A DNA stretch of 64,000 nucleotides from Paenibacillus oryzae (GTDB taxonomy: Bacteria; Bacillota; Bacilli; Paenibacillales; Paenibacillaceae): positions 186,001 to 250,000 of the forward strand of contig NZ_LYPA01000064.1 in NCBI RefSeq assembly GCF_001675045.1, given 5' to 3'. This document shows positions 56,061 through 64,000 of this stretch, in pieces; the stretch's first letter is position 1, and every line of letters begins with the position of its first letter. The notes under the pieces are model-generated. The model saw only the letters and a program-made list of their open reading frames with translations, was not told the DNA's origin and made no database searches. Position numbers and translations under genes: made by a program.

Positions 56061-57884
56061 TTAATCTGGGTCCGCTACTACAACTATTTCTTCTATTCCT
56101 GCACCTGGTGCGCTACCAAGGACTGTAACTACTCGCGCAAAAAACGTTACTTCCTCGCCATGTCCAAGGGTTTCAGGGAATATCAATTCCTTGTCAGTTT
56201 GGAACAGTTTATTTGATTTGCTAAGCTCCACTTTCGCCCCAACAGGAAACGATGACTGCTCTCTCCACAGACGAATGTCCTTGATGTTTGTTCCTGTTTT
56301 ATTAATAAGCCTGATTGGGTAAGTATCCGATATTTGCCCTGCTATCATAATACCTGCATCCAAGTACTGTAAGACTTCCTCAAGATCGGTAGAGTAATAT
56401 CCCCCCAGTTCATCTGCAAACATAAGTCCAGAATACTCCCCTACAAAGTTAACGGTTCCATGGCTCTCTCTGCCGAGCTTGTCCTTTACTACAACGGTCA
56501 AGGTGTTGTTAGTGCCTATATTGATTTCATTACTCCTAAACGATCTAGTCCATGTGATAGGCGGGTGGGCAAGGCCTGTGAATTCCCCATCCACCTGTGC
56601 TGCGGGGTGTATTTGTTTGCCATTAAGGAGGACTTTTAGAGAAACCGTATCCCCGTCAGAGTCATCTATTGTCGCTTGCGCCCTCATCCCTAACATAGAC
56701 ACGATTACGCTAGGAGCGGTATTGATAAGAGTGACTGTGCCGCTATTGATTACAGTGGTTCCGTTATCCTGTTCCACTGTAACCCTGATAGTATATGGAT
56801 TGTCACTGGTCACATATTGACTTTTTATTACAGCGTGATCGCTTACAGCAGCCTTTCCCCACGAACTCCATGGCTTTAGTTCCCCATGTCCTTCCATCTC
56901 CACTTTATAGCGATAGTTCATGTACTTCTCCCCCTCCACTCTTAAATTAAGAGGCCTGTCAGAGGGCACGTCACTCCAGGTTATTACATCAACGTCTCCG
57001 TCCAAAAAGTCGATTGGTTTGAACGTATCGTATGTCTCCGTTACCATTACGTTTACCTTATCCGGACTATCTGTCCAAGAGTGAATCTCATATGGACCGT
57101 TTATAGATTGCCATCCGGACTGAGGAATCACAAGTGAATTGACGATACCATGCTTGTGAAAATCAGAAGCTGTTGCATTTGTACCCAAGCTGATCCATGC
57201 GCCATTTGAGTAAGTTTTAAATAAACCCTCATGCTTGATCAGGAATACATCAGGAAAAGCGGATATAACATCGTTATAGATTTCTAGCTCGTCAATATCG
57301 CAAACAGTGCCTCCATTTCCAGTAAGCCCCCCCAACGTTACATAAGAATAAGTATGGATAAAATCATTACTTATCGCTGCGCTTGCTACTGCATTCGGGG
57401 TGCTCATATCGTCTACATAGAGTTTCACATTATCTGTACCGATTTTACCATCCCAGGTAAAAAGAATATCATGCCACTGGTTATCGGCAATATTCTGTGT
57501 TGATTGTACGTAAACAATAGGCAGTCCAACTCCTCCAAAGCCAAAATACACCCCCCCTGTTCTCCAGTCTACACATGCAGTCATTCCACGTTGGGTTGCA
57601 TATGCAGTAAGAGTTCCCATAAAATAAGCCCAGGTTGTGTCAAGCCTTGCTTTTCTAATTTTAACTCTAATGGAAACTGCTCCAGTTAAAGTAAGCCCGT
57701 TAATCTGCACTCTGTTTGTTGTTCCATTAAATCTCCTTGCGTTGCCGCTCACTCCCTGAATGACCGTACTGCCGTTATTTGTTCCAACGAAGTTCCCTTT
57801 ACTGTCTACCAAGTTGCCGCCTGATTCATCCATCTTGAACCAAGCCACGCCACAGCGTTGCATATTATCGACTGTATTAGCCAT
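56061..57884 (-). CDS. LamG-domain phage-tail-like protein, long paralogue
   Basis: 607 aa. The N-terminal ~210 residues are a concanavalin/LamG domain (VAWFKMDESGGNLVDSKGNF) nearly parallel to the next two genes upstream. Then comes the shared module FLIKHEGLFKTYSNGAWISL ending in HG, and a unique C-terminal region with Ig/FN3-like strands (PYTIRVTVEQDNGTTVINSG, NTLTVVVKDKLGRES) and a final beta domain. The frame extends to 57899, but the ATG at 57884 (MANTVDNMQRCG) follows AAGGGGGTTTAT. It starts just after the upstream gene's stop and ends 13 bases before the DNRLRE gene. Confidence 0.78.
   Translation of the reverse strand: MANTVDNMQRCGVAWFKMDESGGNLVDSKGNFVGTNNGSTVIQGVSGNARRFNGTTNRVQINGLTLTGAVSIRVKIRKARLDTTWAYFMGTLTAYATQRGMTACVDWRTGGVYFGFGGVGLPIVYVQSTQNIADNQWHDILFTWDGKIGTDNVKLYVDDMSTPNAVASAAISNDFIHTYSYVTLGGLTGNGGTVCDIDELEIYNDVISAFPDVFLIKHEGLFKTYSNGAWISLGTNATASDFHKHGIVNSLVIPQSGWQSINGPYEIHSWTDSPDKVNVMVTETYDTFKPIDFLDGDVDVITWSDVPSDRPLNLRVEGEKYMNYRYKVEMEGHGELKPWSSWGKAAVSDHAVIKSQYVTSDNPYTIRVTVEQDNGTTVINSGTVTLINTAPSVIVSMLGMRAQATIDDSDGDTVSLKVLLNGKQIHPAAQVDGEFTGLAHPPITWTRSFRSNEINIGTNNTLTVVVKDKLGRESHGTVNFVGEYSGLMFADELGGYYSTDLEEVLQYLDAGIMIAGQISDTYPIRLINKTGTNIKDIRLWREQSSFPVGAKVELSKSNKLFQTDKELIFPETLGHGEEVTFFARVVTVLGSAPGAGIEEIVVVADPD
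57785..57884 (-). repeat. LamG 5' direct repeat, copy 3
   Basis: The DNA encoding the first ~33 residues is a diverged copy of 58693-58792 and 59582-59683. All three encode a start like MA(S/N)T, then CGVAWFKMDE or YGVAWFKMDE, and N-L-(V/I)-DSKG-x-FVGTN. Confidence 0.75.
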
Positions 57885-57895
57885 ATAAACCCCCT

Positions 57896-58792
57896 TCACT
57901 GTACATGGATTGATTTAGTTGGTATAGCCGAGGTAACCGGCGTTACAAAGACTTTTCCCGCACCTGACGAGTAGCTGGATGTAGAGTTAAATCGATGTGT
58001 CGAAACATCTTCTGTCCACTCCTCCGGTGTCATTACCCCATGTTGATCTAAGATCGACTTTGTAAGGAAGTTTCCTACGGCTCTCCACTCCATAAATCCA
58101 GGGAAAAACTTGAAATAATGACTATCCTTGAATATGACTGAACGATCTGGCTGATTAGAAATGACATCGTTATATACCTCCAGCCCATCTAACGTTGCAA
58201 GGAGAAAATTGGAATTAGCTTCAGGGTTTTTACCTATCGTAAGGTTAAAGCCAGGTGCAGCAGTCTCGTTTCTTTTAGCCGTTTTTCGAGATTTGGGGTT
58301 AACCATATCATCTACAAAAAAACGAGCACCTTCCACATTAGTGGTCCCATCCCAAGTGAAAAGAACATCATGCCACTCATTGTCACAGATATCTATACCT
58401 GAACCCAAATTAATATTAAGGTCGCTCCATCCCCTTGCATCAAGAACAGCTATTGCTAAATGTCCGGCTGGCTCGACTGAACAATAAATTCCATTTCTAA
58501 TAGTCGCATCAACTGCATTTCCCCACACAACCTGAGCAACTGCAGGCCTGCTTGCTTTTTTAATTCTAAATCTCACGCTCTTTTTTCCTAAAGGGATGAC
58601 TGGGTTGTTAAATGTGATGTAGCTGCTGCTTCCATTAAAGTTCCGAGCATTTCCGCTAACTCCGGGTACACTAGTAGTCCCGAAATTTGTTCCGACGAAA
58701 TTGCCTTTACTATCCACTAAATTGCCGGTAGATTCATCCATCTTGAACCAAGCCACACCACAGCGGTCCATATTAACTATTGTACTAGCCAC
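57896..58792 (-). CDS. LamG-domain phage-tail-like protein, second paralogue
   Basis: 298 aa. GTG start after AGGAGGGCTCAT. The LamG sandwich spans about 10-215 (VAWFKMDESTGNLVDSKGNF, WHDVLFTWDGTTNVEGARFF, LDGLEVYNDVIS). It continues with the shared module (HYFKFFPGFMEWRAVGNFLT, then DQHG) and a Ser-rich end terminating SIHVQ. It is about as long as, and parallel to, the following paralogue (58805-59683). LamG domains bind glycans or proteins; here the ligand is unknown. Start and stop pack tightly against neighbours. Confidence 0.8.
   Translation of the reverse strand: MASTIVNMDRCGVAWFKMDESTGNLVDSKGNFVGTNFGTTSVPGVSGNARNFNGSSSYITFNNPVIPLGKKSVRFRIKKASRPAVAQVVWGNAVDATIRNGIYCSVEPAGHLAIAVLDARGWSDLNINLGSGIDICDNEWHDVLFTWDGTTNVEGARFFVDDMVNPKSRKTAKRNETAAPGFNLTIGKNPEANSNFLLATLDGLEVYNDVISNQPDRSVIFKDSHYFKFFPGFMEWRAVGNFLTKSILDQHGVMTPEEWTEDVSTHRFNSTSSYSSGAGKVFVTPVTSAIPTKSIHVQ
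58693..58792 (-). repeat. LamG 5' direct repeat, copy 2
   Basis: Parallel to 57785-57884 and 59582-59683; encodes the N-terminus with VAWFKMDESTGNLVDSKG. Confidence 0.75.
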
Positions 58793-58804
58793 ATGAGCCC
58801 TCCT

Positions 58805-59683
58805 TTACTGTACGTGGATTGATTTTGCAGGTATTACCGTTGTGACTGGCGTCACCAAAACTGTCCCAGCCCCCGATGAATAGCTGGCTATAGAGTTAAA
58901 TGCATGAGAAAAAACATCCCTGGTCCATTCCTCTAGAGAGTCCTCGCCGTATTGATCCAAAATTGACTTAGTTAGTGACGCTCCAACTGATCTCCACTCC
59001 ATATACTCAGGGAAAAATGTTAGATAACTTCCGTTCTTGTGAATGAGCGATCGGTCAGGCTGAGTCGTTATGACATCGTTATATATCTCTAGCTCATCTA
59101 GTTGCCCTCTAAAGTAATAAGGATATCCTCCCCAACCTAGGCGCAGATTTACCGTATGAATTTCGCCGGGAAAACTCTTCGTATTCATTGCCTTTGGTGT
59201 TATCAGGTCATCCACATACAACTTCAAGCCATTTAGATTTGATGTACCATCCCATGTAAAAAGGACATCATGCCATAGGTTATCTGAAATATTTAGATGC
59301 GATACGTAAACAGCTTGCGTTGCAAATATCATGCCAAAATAAAGGTTTCCCTGATAAACAAAACATACCAACCCTCCGCCGGTTGTTAGATTGGTACCCC
59401 TAGTATCAAGAACAAATGCATAGTCGCCTGCGGGAGATATCTGATTTGTTTTAATTCTGAATCTCACGCTCTTTTTCCCTACAGGTATGACTCTTCCATT
59501 AAATTGAACCACGTTGTTAATACCGTTAAAATTTCTCGCATTGCCTGAAGTACCTGGAACTATCGTTGTTCCTGTGTTGGTTCCAACAAACGCCCCTTTG
59601 CTGTCTATCAGGTTGCCTGAGGCCTCGTCCATCTTAAACCAGGCTACCCCGTACCTATCCATGTTTATCGCTGTACTAGCCAT
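58805..59683 (-). CDS. LamG-domain phage-tail-like protein, first paralogue
   Basis: 292 aa with a LamG sandwich at about 10-205 (VAWFKMDEASGNLIDSKGAF, WHDVLFTWDGTSNLNGLKLY, LDELEIYNDVITTQPDRSLI), the shared module (SYLTFFPEYMEWRSVGASLT, then DQYG) and a C-terminus ending SIHVQ. The ATG follows GAGGGGTAAGGGGAT. It is the upstream member of a tandem triplet, and the residue pattern suggests duplication followed by sequence divergence, mostly in the sandwich surface loops. Confidence 0.8.
   Translation of the reverse strand: MASTAINMDRYGVAWFKMDEASGNLIDSKGAFVGTNTGTTIVPGTSGNARNFNGINNVVQFNGRVIPVGKKSVRFRIKTNQISPAGDYAFVLDTRGTNLTTGGGLVCFVYQGNLYFGMIFATQAVYVSHLNISDNLWHDVLFTWDGTSNLNGLKLYVDDLITPKAMNTKSFPGEIHTVNLRLGWGGYPYYFRGQLDELEIYNDVITTQPDRSLIHKNGSYLTFFPEYMEWRSVGASLTKSILDQYGEDSLEEWTRDVFSHAFNSIASYSSGAGTVLVTPVTTVIPAKSIHVQ
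59582..59683 (-). repeat. LamG 5' direct repeat, copy 1
   Basis: Parallel to 58693-58792 and 57785-57884; encodes the N-terminus with YGVAWFKMDEASGNLIDSKG. Confidence 0.75.
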
Positions 59684-59688
59684 ATCCC

Positions 59689-60561
59689 TTACCCCTCAGT
59701 TCGCATTCTGATAATTCTATCCCAGTCATTCAGTTTGATTGTAGACTTCCATATGTGTCCGCCGCCAATAGTTCCATCCTCAACCATGAGGTTATTCTCC
59801 ACTGTATCTAAAGGCGCGGTGGGGAATATGGAAAAATTAAAGGAATAGTCGGTATTTCGAGCTAAAAGAACATCCTTATCTTCATCACTGATTTGGAGTT
59901 CAACCCTGCCAAACAAATCCACTTCTGCATCTGCCCATCTTACAGTACCTAGAGAAAAGTTATGTTTAGTGATTAGATCAGTCGTATGTGGACCAGCCCC
60001 CTCCAGAAATCTGAGATACCTGGTGAGACCAATCTCTTTACCTGTTAGCATGTAATTATAGTTATTTCTTATCTGAAAATCTGCTCGCTCCACACTCCAA
60101 ATCCTAAACTCATCCAGAAGGCCGTTGAAAGGTCGAGATGAAGCAAATCCGCAACCAAGCACTATATTGTGAAACTTTGTTGGAAACGAAGTGTAATTTT
60201 CCAGCTCAAATACTTTTGCACCATTAAGGTACCCTTTATAAGTCATTTCTGCAACATTCCAGGTTACGGCCAAGTGATTCCAAGTATTAGGCTTAAGTCC
60301 AATTTTAATGAAGTAACCGCCTGAGTAAACACCAGAATCGTTACCCATAATTGCACTTAAATTACCTGCTGCATCGTACTCTACCCGAAAACCTATATTC
60401 CCTCCGTTAGCCCCATTAGTGCTAATTGGATTCCGATAGTTGGCCAGATCATAATTCTTCATCCAGAACTCAATAGTCCCTTGTTGAGTAAAGGGCATCT
60501 CACCAATCGTTAAAAGAGATCCGTTATTAAATTCCAGCGCATGCTTGTTGTTTCTCGCCAT
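59689..60561 (-). CDS. LamG-domain phage-tail-like protein, divergent member
   Basis: 290 aa. It opens with a LamG sandwich (NNKHALEFNNGSLLTIGEMP, GTIEFWMKNYDLANYR, WNHLAVTWNVAEMTYKGYLN, GLLDEFRIWSVERADFQIRN), the classic laminin-G-like layout of phage and surface proteins. From about 190 onward the sequence is different from the triplet and has a beta-rich end (ARNTDYSFNFSIFPTAPLDT, WKSTIKLNDWDRIIRMRTEG). It starts right after the 206-aa gene and stops five bases before the paralogue triplet. Confidence 0.78.
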   Translation of the reverse strand: MARNNKHALEFNNGSLLTIGEMPFTQQGTIEFWMKNYDLANYRNPISTNGANGGNIGFRVEYDAAGNLSAIMGNDSGVYSGGYFIKIGLKPNTWNHLAVTWNVAEMTYKGYLNGAKVFELENYTSFPTKFHNIVLGCGFASSRPFNGLLDEFRIWSVERADFQIRNNYNYMLTGKEIGLTRYLRFLEGAGPHTTDLITKHNFSLGTVRWADAEVDLFGRVELQISDEDKDVLLARNTDYSFNFSIFPTAPLDTVENNLMVEDGTIGGGHIWKSTIKLNDWDRIIRMRTEG

Positions 60562-60562
60562 G

Positions 60563-61183
60563 TCACCTCACCGCCCACATTAATTTTCCGCCAACGCCTT
60601 TCTTGAGCGGAGTCTCAAACTCAGATATTTCAGTTCCGTTTTTCTTAAAAAGCAACTGCCCTTCCAAGTCAGTATCCGCTACAATACTAACTTGTAAGTT
60701 TACAGGAGCATTGTACGGAATTGTTACAATTGCTTTGATACTGAACTGGACTCCGCTTACATCAAGCTTAGTCTTCCATCCGAAATTAAACGCAGTTATG
60801 CGAGTAGGAAACTTGTGTGTATCGCTATGCCCTCTGGAGGACCATGCCTCTGCATCCTTGAACGCAATTACGTCATTGTAAGGATGAAATTGACCCGTTA
60901 GATAATATTCTTTATTTCCTACTCTGTACACGATCTCATAAAGTGAGCCATTTAATTTAAAAAACCCTCCGCCTACTTCGTAGTACAGCCTCATCCCGTG
61001 TCCAATTAGACCAAATCTAATGAGTTTATCGCGCTTAATGGAATAGAAATCAGACCTTTGTTTCGTATTGATGTCATATTCATAAAGACAAGTGCCATCG
61101 ATGTACTCTCCTATCCATGTATAATCTTGTTCTACAATCGAGTATGGACTTATGTTGGCTAACAATGCAGCTGCCTCCTCCAT
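60563..61183 (-). CDS. Unrecognised beta-rich protein of the phage-like block, 206 aa
   Basis: No signal peptide. The N-terminus is helical (EEAAALLANISPYSIVEQDY), then aromatic-rich beta strands follow (YIDGTCLYEYDINTKQRSDF, GLIGHGMRLYYEVGGGFFKL, EYYLTGQFHPYNDVIAFKDA). The ending has Ig-like strands (FSIKAIVTIPYNAPVNLQVS). The overall look is that of a phage structural or tail-fibre accessory protein. The ATG is followed one base after its stop by the divergent LamG gene. Homologues were not recognised. Confidence 0.68.
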   Translation of the reverse strand: MEEAAALLANISPYSIVEQDYTWIGEYIDGTCLYEYDINTKQRSDFYSIKRDKLIRFGLIGHGMRLYYEVGGGFFKLNGSLYEIVYRVGNKEYYLTGQFHPYNDVIAFKDAEAWSSRGHSDTHKFPTRITAFNFGWKTKLDVSGVQFSIKAIVTIPYNAPVNLQVSIVADTDLEGQLLFKKNGTEISEFETPLKKGVGGKLMWAVR

Positions 61184-61195
61184 GGTTGTCCTGTA

Positions 61196-61738
61196 TTACA
61201 CAAACTGGAATGTTGTTCTTGAACGGAAGTTAACCAAACCCTGAGATGCATTTCCTGGTATTCGGCATTGCAGGGTTACTTTAACGAAATTCCCTTTAGA
61301 ATTTGCTAAAGAACCGTCGTTGGCCACCCCAAGTATGCTAACCTCTCCGTTTGTTGTTGTGTGAGGAGCTGTGTTAGGTGTAGAATTCACTCCGTTAAAT
61401 GTTGTGCTTCCTGATGCCTTTAAAGGATGAGCTACAGGTTGGTTGGTTAAAGCGTCCCACCCTACTTTATGGAAAGTGGAATCTTTTTGGTCTACCTTAA
61501 CCTCAATCCATTGACCCTCCACCAATTCTCCTGTATTGCCGCCATGTTCGTCCTTTGTCATAAATACAGCATTCTGCATGTCAGGGACATCCGTGTCCCC
61601 TTTGCGGTTGTTCCAAATCAAAAATTCGAAGCCTTGGGACACTTCCGATGCATTAACTACACCTATATCCCAGCGATTTATTTGTTGATTGTCCTGGTTT
61701 GTTGCCGCATACCAAGACACGAGTGGTTGATTGGCCAT
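61196..61738 (-). CDS. Small beta-rich tail-like protein, 180 aa
   Basis: No signal peptide. Features: LVSWYAATNQDNQQINRWDI, EVSQGFEFLIWNNRKGDTDV, WIEVKVDQKDSTFHKVGWDA and a late VKVTLQCRIPGNASQGLVNF. These resemble a beta-sandwich presenting short Asn/Thr loops, as in phage baseplate or tail proteins. The ATG follows AAAGGGGAATATAAA. It is the gene downstream of the 47-aa coiled coil; family unrecognised. Confidence 0.68.
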   Translation of the reverse strand: MANQPLVSWYAATNQDNQQINRWDIGVVNASEVSQGFEFLIWNNRKGDTDVPDMQNAVFMTKDEHGGNTGELVEGQWIEVKVDQKDSTFHKVGWDALTNQPVAHPLKASGSTTFNGVNSTPNTAPHTTTNGEVSILGVANDGSLANSKGNFVKVTLQCRIPGNASQGLVNFRSRTTFQFV

Positions 61739-61774
61739 TTTATATTCCCCTTTGCTTTTGTGTTGGTAGAGCGA

Positions 61775-61918
61775 CTACTCGTCCCCTACCTGCTTAAGTA
61801 ATGCCTGAATAAGTTTCAACATTTCATCTTGTTTGGCTTCCATCTTCCTGACGGCTTGTAGTAAGTCAACCTTTTCGAAGTTACTCTCGTTATTTAATGA
61901 AATCTCTGTTCTAGACAA
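61775..61918 (-). CDS. 47-aa coiled-coil protein with TTG start
   Basis: An overlooked small gene. TTG at 61918 follows GGGAGGTGTATTT. The product reads SRTEISLNNESNFEKVDLLQ, AVRKMEAKQDEMLKLIQALL, then KQVGDE. The second half has heptad hydrophobic spacing (V, M, M, L, I, L, L), consistent with a short oligomerising coiled coil. It sits between the polyglycine protein and the 180-aa protein. A trimerisation helix or fibre-assembly chaperone is conceivable. Confidence 0.65.
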   Translation of the reverse strand: MSRTEISLNNESNFEKVDLLQAVRKMEAKQDEMLKLIQALLKQVGDE

Positions 61919-61972
61919 AAATACACCTCCCGTCGTCCTATTCATTATAGGAGTCAGGGAGGTGCTTTTAAC

Positions 61973-63997
61973 TTATACGAGAACTGCAGTTGATAATACC
62001 TTGGTGGTAGTGCCAGCCTCCAGAAACAGCTTGACCCTTACCCCGGTGGCGTTCTCCATGTTATACATTTTGCTATTGAATTCGGATAAGATAAATCCGG
62101 CATAATCATAAGATAGTTGTACACTTACATCTCCCTCAAACTCAGCAGTAACCATCGTATAGTAAGAGTACTCCGGCAGCAGGACTGTGTCGAGAACGAC
62201 AGAACCGCTTTGACTAGGATTGAGCAACGCTAGTTCTCCGTTAGAATTTATACCTACGTTATCCATTGATTCCAGGTAGGTAGTGCCGTCAAATCTTTCA
62301 ATTACGATGTTATTGAACTTCTCTCTTTGTCCCATTGTTATGGCAGTATTATGGAATATCATCTTAGCAATGGCTATTTTGGTTTGTTTAAGGTCTTCAG
62401 CCACCTTGTAAAGGGAAGCGTCCATTATCTCCTTGTCCGAAATAGTGTAGTTGACGGTCGCCTTATCAAGCATAGCGCTGGCAATTCCATCGGCAGTCTT
62501 GCTATAGAATTGAAATTGGAATCGTGTTCCTTCCGGAGATAAAACTGTGCTATCTGCGTTCAAGTCCGACCACTCGGACCAATTGCCGTTAATAAAGGTG
62601 CGTGTTTGGATGTTGTATTGTTGCCCATCAGATGTAATCTGAGCATCCATTGTAGTGAACCTACAAAGATATCCGGAGTCTAACACAGAGGATCTATACC
62701 AACCCTCATTCTTAGTGTATAACCCCGCCTGAGCATGTAGCTCTAGCGGCAGTTTATCCGTTACCTTTATATGCAAGCTCTGTGACGGGATGTCTGTGTA
62801 CGTAACTACCCCCTTATGACTGACTTCTCTCAGGAGCTTGCTGTTTATAGCAGCCAAACTGCGCATGCCATGGTTTTCTAGAACTTCAATTAGTTCTGTA
62901 TCCGACAAAGGTAAAACAGCTACTTCTTGCCACTTCCCTTCGTGAACTTTTTTGAGTTGGCCTCCATCATTCCAAAGGGCCAGCATACCTCTCAGATAAG
63001 CGGAAGATATGGTTGGTTCTGGCCATACAATGTTTCTATAAATAGTATCAGAAAAAATTGCTATGTAACCTCCACCTCCTCCTCCTCCTCCCCCCCAACA
63101 GTTGGAGTTTGATGTCCCGCCCGCTCCACCCGCTGTAGCGTTGGCTGCGCCAGCAGCAATTGTAGCATTACTCCCCGCCTGCGCGCCTCCTCCCCCACCG
63201 TTGCAGCGAAATCCCCCACTAGCCGTTCCGCGTATAGCTCCACTCCACCAGCCCGGCTGCCCGTTTCCAGCTGCTGTGTTAGTGGGTGCTCTAAATACAG
63301 GAGGCGTTCCTGTTCCGCTAAGGTTTCCTGTACCACCGGATGCATTGCACCCTACTTTATAGTCCGTCATCCCCTTGATTAAAACAGCATGTATGATCGC
63401 AGTGCCTCCTGCTCCACCTCCTGCTCCGGGTAATCCCCATAGTGTTCCGTCAGCAGTACCATGACTGTTTATTTCACCATTAGTTATATCTAGAACTTGG
63501 CAGGTGATATAAACGATACCCCCGCCTGTACTGCGGGGATTAGTGACCCCGCTGTGCGGTGAACCACTGCCGCCAGCCCCTCCGAAAGTCATCCGTTTCG
63601 TTAAATCGATGGCACCTAGGCCTACTCCTCCTATACCTCCATTACCTACTGAGGGAGACCTACCTCCGGCGCCACCTGAGAATTGATTGGCTCCACCTCC
63701 GCCACCGGAGCCTACATAGTTCGTGCCAGAGGCGCTGCCTGAACCAATTCTGCCGTTTGTAGGCGAGGCTGCACCATAGTAGAAACCTTTACCAGTAGCA
63801 CTAATGGTACCGTCTACTTGCAATGTACCGGAGACGTCAATAGCCAATATCCCCCCAACTGTTCCATCGTATGGTACAGGAGATACGGTTGCGCCTGATT
63901 TTACTACAAGGTTAGAAAACGAAACGACTTTGACCATCTGAAGAATACACGCGGGCAATTGTGCCTTGGTTATGATCCCCCCAATTGGTTCTGACAA
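61973..63997 (-). CDS. Polyglycine-rich tail-fibre-like protein, 5' end beyond the window
   Basis: At least 674 aa. The first visible codon near the edge is a TTG inside the frame, which remains open to the border, so the true start probably lies outside. Residues about 30-310 hold a jelly-roll-like start (LVVKSGATVSPVPYDGTVGG) and several glycine islands (GSGGGGGANQFSGGAGGRSP, GLPGAGGGAGG, WGGGGGGGGGYIAIF) interrupted by short beta stretches, as in polyglycine-sandwich receptor-binding domains. Then comes the shared module (LWNDGGQLKKVHEGKWQEVA, LENHGMRSL) and a C-terminal beta/helical region. A phage adhesin or tail-fibre is the best fit. Confidence 0.7.
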   Translation of the reverse strand: MSEPIGGIITKAQLPACILQMVKVVSFSNLVVKSGATVSPVPYDGTVGGILAIDVSGTLQVDGTISATGKGFYYGAASPTNGRIGSGSASGTNYVGSGGGGGANQFSGGAGGRSPSVGNGGIGGVGLGAIDLTKRMTFGGAGGSGSPHSGVTNPRSTGGGIVYITCQVLDITNGEINSHGTADGTLWGLPGAGGGAGGTAIIHAVLIKGMTDYKVGCNASGGTGNLSGTGTPPVFRAPTNTAAGNGQPGWWSGAIRGTASGGFRCNGGGGGAQAGSNATIAAGAANATAGGAGGTSNSNCWGGGGGGGGGYIAIFSDTIYRNIVWPEPTISSAYLRGMLALWNDGGQLKKVHEGKWQEVAVLPLSDTELIEVLENHGMRSLAAINSKLLREVSHKGVVTYTDIPSQSLHIKVTDKLPLELHAQAGLYTKNEGWYRSSVLDSGYLCRFTTMDAQITSDGQQYNIQTRTFINGNWSEWSDLNADSTVLSPEGTRFQFQFYSKTADGIASAMLDKATVNYTISDKEIMDASLYKVAEDLKQTKIAIAKMIFHNTAITMGQREKFNNIVIERFDGTTYLESMDNVGINSNGELALLNPSQSGSVVLDTVLLPEYSYYTMVTAEFEGDVSVQLSYDYAGFILSEFNSKMYNMENATGVRVKLFLEAGTTTKVLSTAVLV

Positions 63998-64000
63998 GGT

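Larger units (their letters stand above)
54389..64000 (-). mobile_element. Phage-like tail-fibre/adhesin gene block, right part beyond the window
   Basis: Nine consecutive minus-strand genes with very small gaps or four-base overlaps, visibly more AT-rich than the left 54 kb. All products lack signal peptides but look like elongated beta-rich surface or receptor-binding proteins (polyglycine, LamG, DNRLRE, repeated beta units). This layout is typical of the tail-fibre end of a prophage or phage-derived particle. No integrase, terminase, capsid or lysis genes are inside the window, so identity as a prophage is inferred from protein types and composition. Confidence 0.55.

Noticed and set aside
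63060-63260. Possible CRISPR-like or tandem repeat
   Set aside because: The short repeats are glycine codon runs without regular spacer lengths.
63061-63360. Frames of Pro/Ala-rich or repeat-like sequence near the glycine islands
   Set aside because: Opposite-strand or shifted reading of GGN codons in the polyglycine gene; no independent evidence.

Overview
The window reads as chromosome of a Gram-positive, spore-forming Firmicute, most likely Paenibacillus or a close relative. The gene content and order (dapF-yitJ; yloB/rqcH; ylbF-ylbG; rpsD-tyrS; acsA/acuA-acuC-ccpA; yuaF-floT), strong GGAGG ribosome binding sites, sigma-A type promoters and T-box leaders are all Bacillales-like. The fairly high GC, the XPB-type helicase pair and the interspersed hairpin repeats point to Paenibacillaceae rather than Bacillus. 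This is inference from reading; no database search was run.

Layout. 1-3.0 kb: methionine/folate and lysine/cell-wall genes (yitJ, dapF). 3.2-8.1 kb: a Ca2+ P-type ATPase divergent from rqcH, with a MITE-like repeat between them. 8.2-15.3 kb: a minus-strand block with a PHP phosphoesterase and its LysR regulator, an orphan gene, ylbG-ylbF, and an XPB-like helicase with its helicase-associated partner. 15.4-24.7 kb: thermonuclease lipoprotein, M20 amidohydrolase, yugN-like gene, ftsW/rodA, an Asp23 protein, ylaN, a His-less HPr-like protein, an M29 aminopeptidase, a lipoprotein and a GAF-GGDEF protein. 25-39 kb: rpsD with leader, yuaF-floT, T-box-controlled tyrS, a class A PBP, acsA divergent from acuA-acuC, and ccpA-mtnN. 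39-54 kb: a zinc-ribbon protein, VanZ-like, DJ-1/PfpI, PTS EIICBA-EI, a Q/G-rich low-complexity protein, aroK-aroA, gnd, rarD, an orphan gene and T-box-controlled proS.

54.4-64 kb: a sharp change to more AT-rich, minus-strand, tightly packed genes whose products look like phage tail-fibre or receptor-binding appendages. They comprise a polyglycine-rich protein cut by the window edge, a 47-aa TTG-start coiled-coil protein, two beta-rich proteins, a LamG protein, three tandem LamG paralogues, and a DNRLRE protein carrying a long array of about 12-residue beta repeats. Remnants of an FN3-like gene and a membrane-protein frame lie between this block and proS, suggesting that the block is the edge of a prophage or phage-like element.

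Functional links: carbon control recurs (ccpA, acsA/acuAC with a cre-like site, PTS EI/EIICBA, an HPr-like protein that keeps the Ser-46 region but has lost His-15). Amino-acid supply is read by two T-boxes (tyrS, proS). Several bidirectional terminators separate convergent units. No rRNA, tRNA or CRISPR array was found.
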